DNA of 64,000 nt. Source: an uncultured Lachnospiraceae bacterium. Lineage in GTDB: Bacteria; Bacillota; Clostridia; Lachnospirales; Lachnospiraceae. The stretch is taken from the NCBI GenBank assembly GCA_947566645.1, contig CANOKL010000013.1, positions 19,275-83,274 on the forward strand, written 5' to 3'. A model generated the notes under the pieces. That model had not been told where the DNA came from. It worked only from the letters and a program-made list of their open reading frames with translations, and did not search any database. Shown piece by piece: positions 62,259 through 64,000 of the stretch (the stretch's first letter is position 1; each line of letters opens with the position of its first letter). A program made the translations under genes and the position numbers.

Positions 62259-62810
62259 TTATCCCCTGCCCCTCGGGCATCCGCTGCAGCCACCGCAGCC
62301 AGCCGCATCACTGACTCCTGCTGTATAGCTGTAATTTTCAACTGTCTCCAGACACGCAGCCGCCTGGGCTGAAATTCCTTCTCCACTTCCGGTAAATCCC
62401 AGTCCTTCCTCTGTCGTTGCCTTTACATTAATCTGATCCTTTTCAATGTGGAGCGCTTCTGCCATATTCTGACGCATCTGCTCAATATAGGGCAGCATCT
62501 TCGGTCTCTGCGCAATAATAGTCGCGTCTATATTGCCAATTACATACAACTTCTCTTCAATCAGTCTTCCCACATGTTCCAGCAGACTGATACTGGAGGC
62601 TCCTTTATACTCTGGGTCTGTGTCCGGGAAATGCTTTCCGATATCTCCAAGGGCTGCCGCCCCCAGAAGCGCATCCATCACGGCATGCACCAGCACATCT
62701 GCATCCGAATGTCCAAGAAGCCCTTTCTCATATGGAATCTTTACCCCGCCCAGTATCAGATCCCGTCCTTCTGTCAGCCTGTGTACATCATATCCCATAC
62801 CTATCCGCAT
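62259..62810 (-). CDS. ispF: 2-C-methyl-D-erythritol 2,4-cyclodiphosphate synthase, with cysteine-rich tail
   Basis: 183 residues from the ATG at 62810 (GGAGAGG upstream). Fifth step of the MEP isoprenoid pathway. The zinc and substrate motifs are [27 protein letters not shown] and [11 protein letters not shown]; the [20 protein letters not shown] motif closes the core. The core enzyme ends near residue 158; a further 25 residues end [15 protein letters not shown]. That CGGCSGC tail is unlike normal IspF and could bind a metal. Fourteen bases after the receiver-RelA gene. Confidence 0.95.
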   Translation of the reverse strand: MRIGMGYDVHRLTEGRDLILGGVKIPYEKGLLGHSDADVLVHAVMDALLGAAALGDIGKHFPDTDPEYKGASSISLLEHVGRLIEEKLYVIGNIDATIIAQRPKMLPYIEQMRQNMAEALHIEKDQINVKATTEEGLGFTGSGEGISAQAAACLETVENYSYTAGVSDAAGCGGCSGCPRGRG

Positions 62811-62824
62811 AGCAGCCTCTCCTC

Positions 62825-63895
62825 TCATTCTTTTGACCTGTCAATTCTGTTTCTGATCTCCTGCATCTGATAATCCAGTGCCTCAATAGAATCCGAGCAT
62901 GCTCTTAGCTGCCTTACAATCTCATCTGCATCCGGTACATTTCTCTTATACTTAAGCTTGTGCTCCAGGCTTGCCCAGAAATCCATGGCAATCGTCCTGA
63001 ACTGCACCTCTACCTTCATATATTTCTTTTCATTGGAAAGGTAGATCGGAACTTCTATGATCAGATGGAGGCTCCGGTAGCCGTTTGGCTTCGGATTTTT
63101 TATATAGTCTTTTCTTTGAATTAATATTATATCATCCTGGCGTGTAAAAAATGCAGAGAGCCGGTAAATATCATCCGGAAATGAGCAGATCACCCTGAGG
63201 CCCGCCACATCTGTCAGATTGTCCCTGATACCGTCCACAGAAACCGGAAATCCTTTACGCTCCAGCTTTTCGTAAATACTTGCCGGGGACTTCAGCCTGC
63301 TCTTGATTGATTCAAATGGATTACGGTTATACTCCTGGGCAAACTCCTCATATAGAACCTTAAGCCTTGTCTCAACCTCCATGATGGCTGAACGGTATTC
63401 CATCATCAGCCTGCCAAATTCCTTTGCTTCCCTTAATCTCTCCGACTGCTCCTTAATAATCTCGGACTGCTTTCTTAAGGTTGCCTCCTGCTCCACTACC
63501 TTCTGCTCCAGCCGGTTCTTATAGGCAAACAGTTCTACCGCATTCTTCACCCTTTTCTTTACAATCGAGCTTTCAAAAGGCTTCTGTATAAAATCAGAAA
63601 CCCCAAGCTCAAAACACCGGTTCTCAATCTCTGCTGCATGTTCCCCGGTTATAATCAGAACAGGAACCCGCCTAAGCAGGCCTTCCTTTCTCATCGCATC
63701 CAACACCGCAAAACCATCCATCCTTGGCATCCTGAGATCCAGAAGCAGTGCTGCAACCGCTCCTTCATATTCTTTAAGCTTTCTGACCGCCTGCTCGCCA
63801 TCCTCGGCCATCTCCACCGCATAATCCTCTTCCAGTATGTCATACAGCAGCTCGCGGTTCATCTGTGCATCATCTACCACCAGTATCTTTTGCAT
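62825..63895 (-). CDS. Response regulator receiver fused to (p)ppGpp synthetase
   Basis: 356 residues starting [21 protein letters not shown] lies 5 bases upstream. Residues 1-120 are a receiver domain: acidic pair D8/D9, phosphoacceptor D53 in [13 protein letters not shown] in LIITGEH, K in FIQKPFE. Residues about 125-190 are a coiled-coil linker. Residues 190-340 are a RelA/SpoT-type synthetase: [71 protein letters not shown]. All catalytic motifs look intact; no hydrolase (HD), TGS or ACT domain is present. It would tie alarmone synthesis to phosphorylation by an unknown kinase. First gene of the operon with ispF and the GNAT gene. Confidence 0.93.
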   Translation of the reverse strand: MQKILVVDDAQMNRELLYDILEEDYAVEMAEDGEQAVRKLKEYEGAVAALLLDLRMPRMDGFAVLDAMRKEGLLRRVPVLIITGEHAAEIENRCFELGVSDFIQKPFESSIVKKRVKNAVELFAYKNRLEQKVVEQEATLRKQSEIIKEQSERLREAKEFGRLMMEYRSAIMEVETRLKVLYEEFAQEYNRNPFESIKSRLKSPASIYEKLERKGFPVSVDGIRDNLTDVAGLRVICSFPDDIYRLSAFFTRQDDIILIQRKDYIKNPKPNGYRSLHLIIEVPIYLSNEKKYMKVEVQFRTIAMDFWASLEHKLKYKRNVPDADEIVRQLRACSDSIEALDYQMQEIRNRIDRSKE

Positions 63896-63911
63896 ATTCG
63901 CCCCCTGCAAC

Positions 63912-63937
63912 AAAAAAGAACCCGTAATCACGAGTTC
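63912..63937 (-). terminator. Terminator of tRNA-Met
   Basis: Minus strand: GAACTCGT-GATT-ACGGGTTC, 8 bp with one G-U pair, followed by six T. Just past the tRNA 3' end. Confidence 0.8.
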
Positions 63938-63947
63938 TCCGAGTAAA

Positions 63948-64000
63948 TAGCGGGAACTGGATTTGAACCAGCGACACCACGGGTATGAACCGTGTGCTCT
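63948..64000 (-). tRNA. tRNA-Met (anticodon CAT), 5' end outside window
   Basis: The visible part has anticodon loop TTCATAC on a CACGG/CCGTG stem, T loop TTCAAAT and acceptor strand TCCCGCT with discriminator A. The first 20 or so bases lie beyond the right edge. CAT could also belong to a modified tRNA-Ile, but the overall pattern is that of elongator Met. Confidence 0.88.

Noticed and set aside
1..64000. CRISPR arrays, rRNA genes, insertion sequences with transposase, or prophage
   Set aside because: No regularly spaced direct repeats, no rRNA, no DDE or serine/tyrosine recombinase gene and no phage structural genes were seen. The repeats present are palindromic and dispersed.

Overview
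The window looks like a chromosomal piece of an anaerobic, spore-forming gut Firmicute, most likely a Lachnospiraceae (Clostridium cluster XIVa) species. The signs are a class III ribonucleotide reductase (nrdDG), a GerA spore germination protein, T-box leaders, a sigH-rlmB-mrnC-cysS-cysE block, AAA-ATPase_like/PD-(D/E)XK and Rpn-type genes, a DUF1540 protein and a mucin-type M60 peptidase with a dockerin. I cannot name the species from sequence alone. Most genes lie on the minus strand.

Layout. 0-9 kb: a partial DegV, a MATE exporter, an AAA-ATPase/nuclease, an orphan gerAA, then the operon nrdD-nrdG-dut with two NrdR-like boxes in front. 9-16.4 kb: an operon for a 1901-residue secreted M60 metallopeptidase with an internal dockerin, and a secreted FN3 protein whose N-terminal domain may be a cohesin. 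16.5-27 kb: alsT, an AI-2E transporter, metA, small genes, DUF1540, thrS, a thioesterase and an aldo/keto reductase behind a threonine T-box, then YdcF and SEC-C proteins. 27-36.4 kb: a visibly AT-rich accessory island. It holds an antitoxin-like RNA, a MacB/FtsX-like permease, a HlyD-type adaptor, two sugar-type ABC permeases and a 742-residue binding lipoprotein, with no ATPase gene, plus a divergent secreted 120-residue protein. A decayed AAA-ATPase and a collapsed Uma2-type nuclease gene follow. 36.4-48.4 kb: purA, cls with a palindromic operator, a MocR regulator, glnS, a NUDIX gene, an ABC exporter pair and a second MATE gene. 48.5-53.2 kb: tRNA-Thr and sigH-rlmB-mrnC-cysS-cysE behind a cysteine T-box. 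53.3-64 kb: an Rpn fragment, a secreted protein, a large inverted-repeat element, a metallo-hydrolase with pruA, a two-component system, an Ldh-family oxidoreductase, and an operon of a receiver-(p)ppGpp synthetase fusion, ispF and a GNAT protein. A partial tRNA-Met closes the window.

The window is rich in dispersed palindromic repeats. Six copies of a 40-46 bp palindrome (arms GGGACGGGGC) occur; five sit at or within 11 bp of a minus-strand stop codon. A second family has conserved ends and a variable hairpin, and other inverted-repeat elements occur too. The strongest leads are the receiver-RelA fusion, the dockerin/cohesin-like pair, the ATPase-less island, the threonine T-box placed two genes away from thrS, and the repeats themselves. 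All calls come from reading the sequence; no database search was run.
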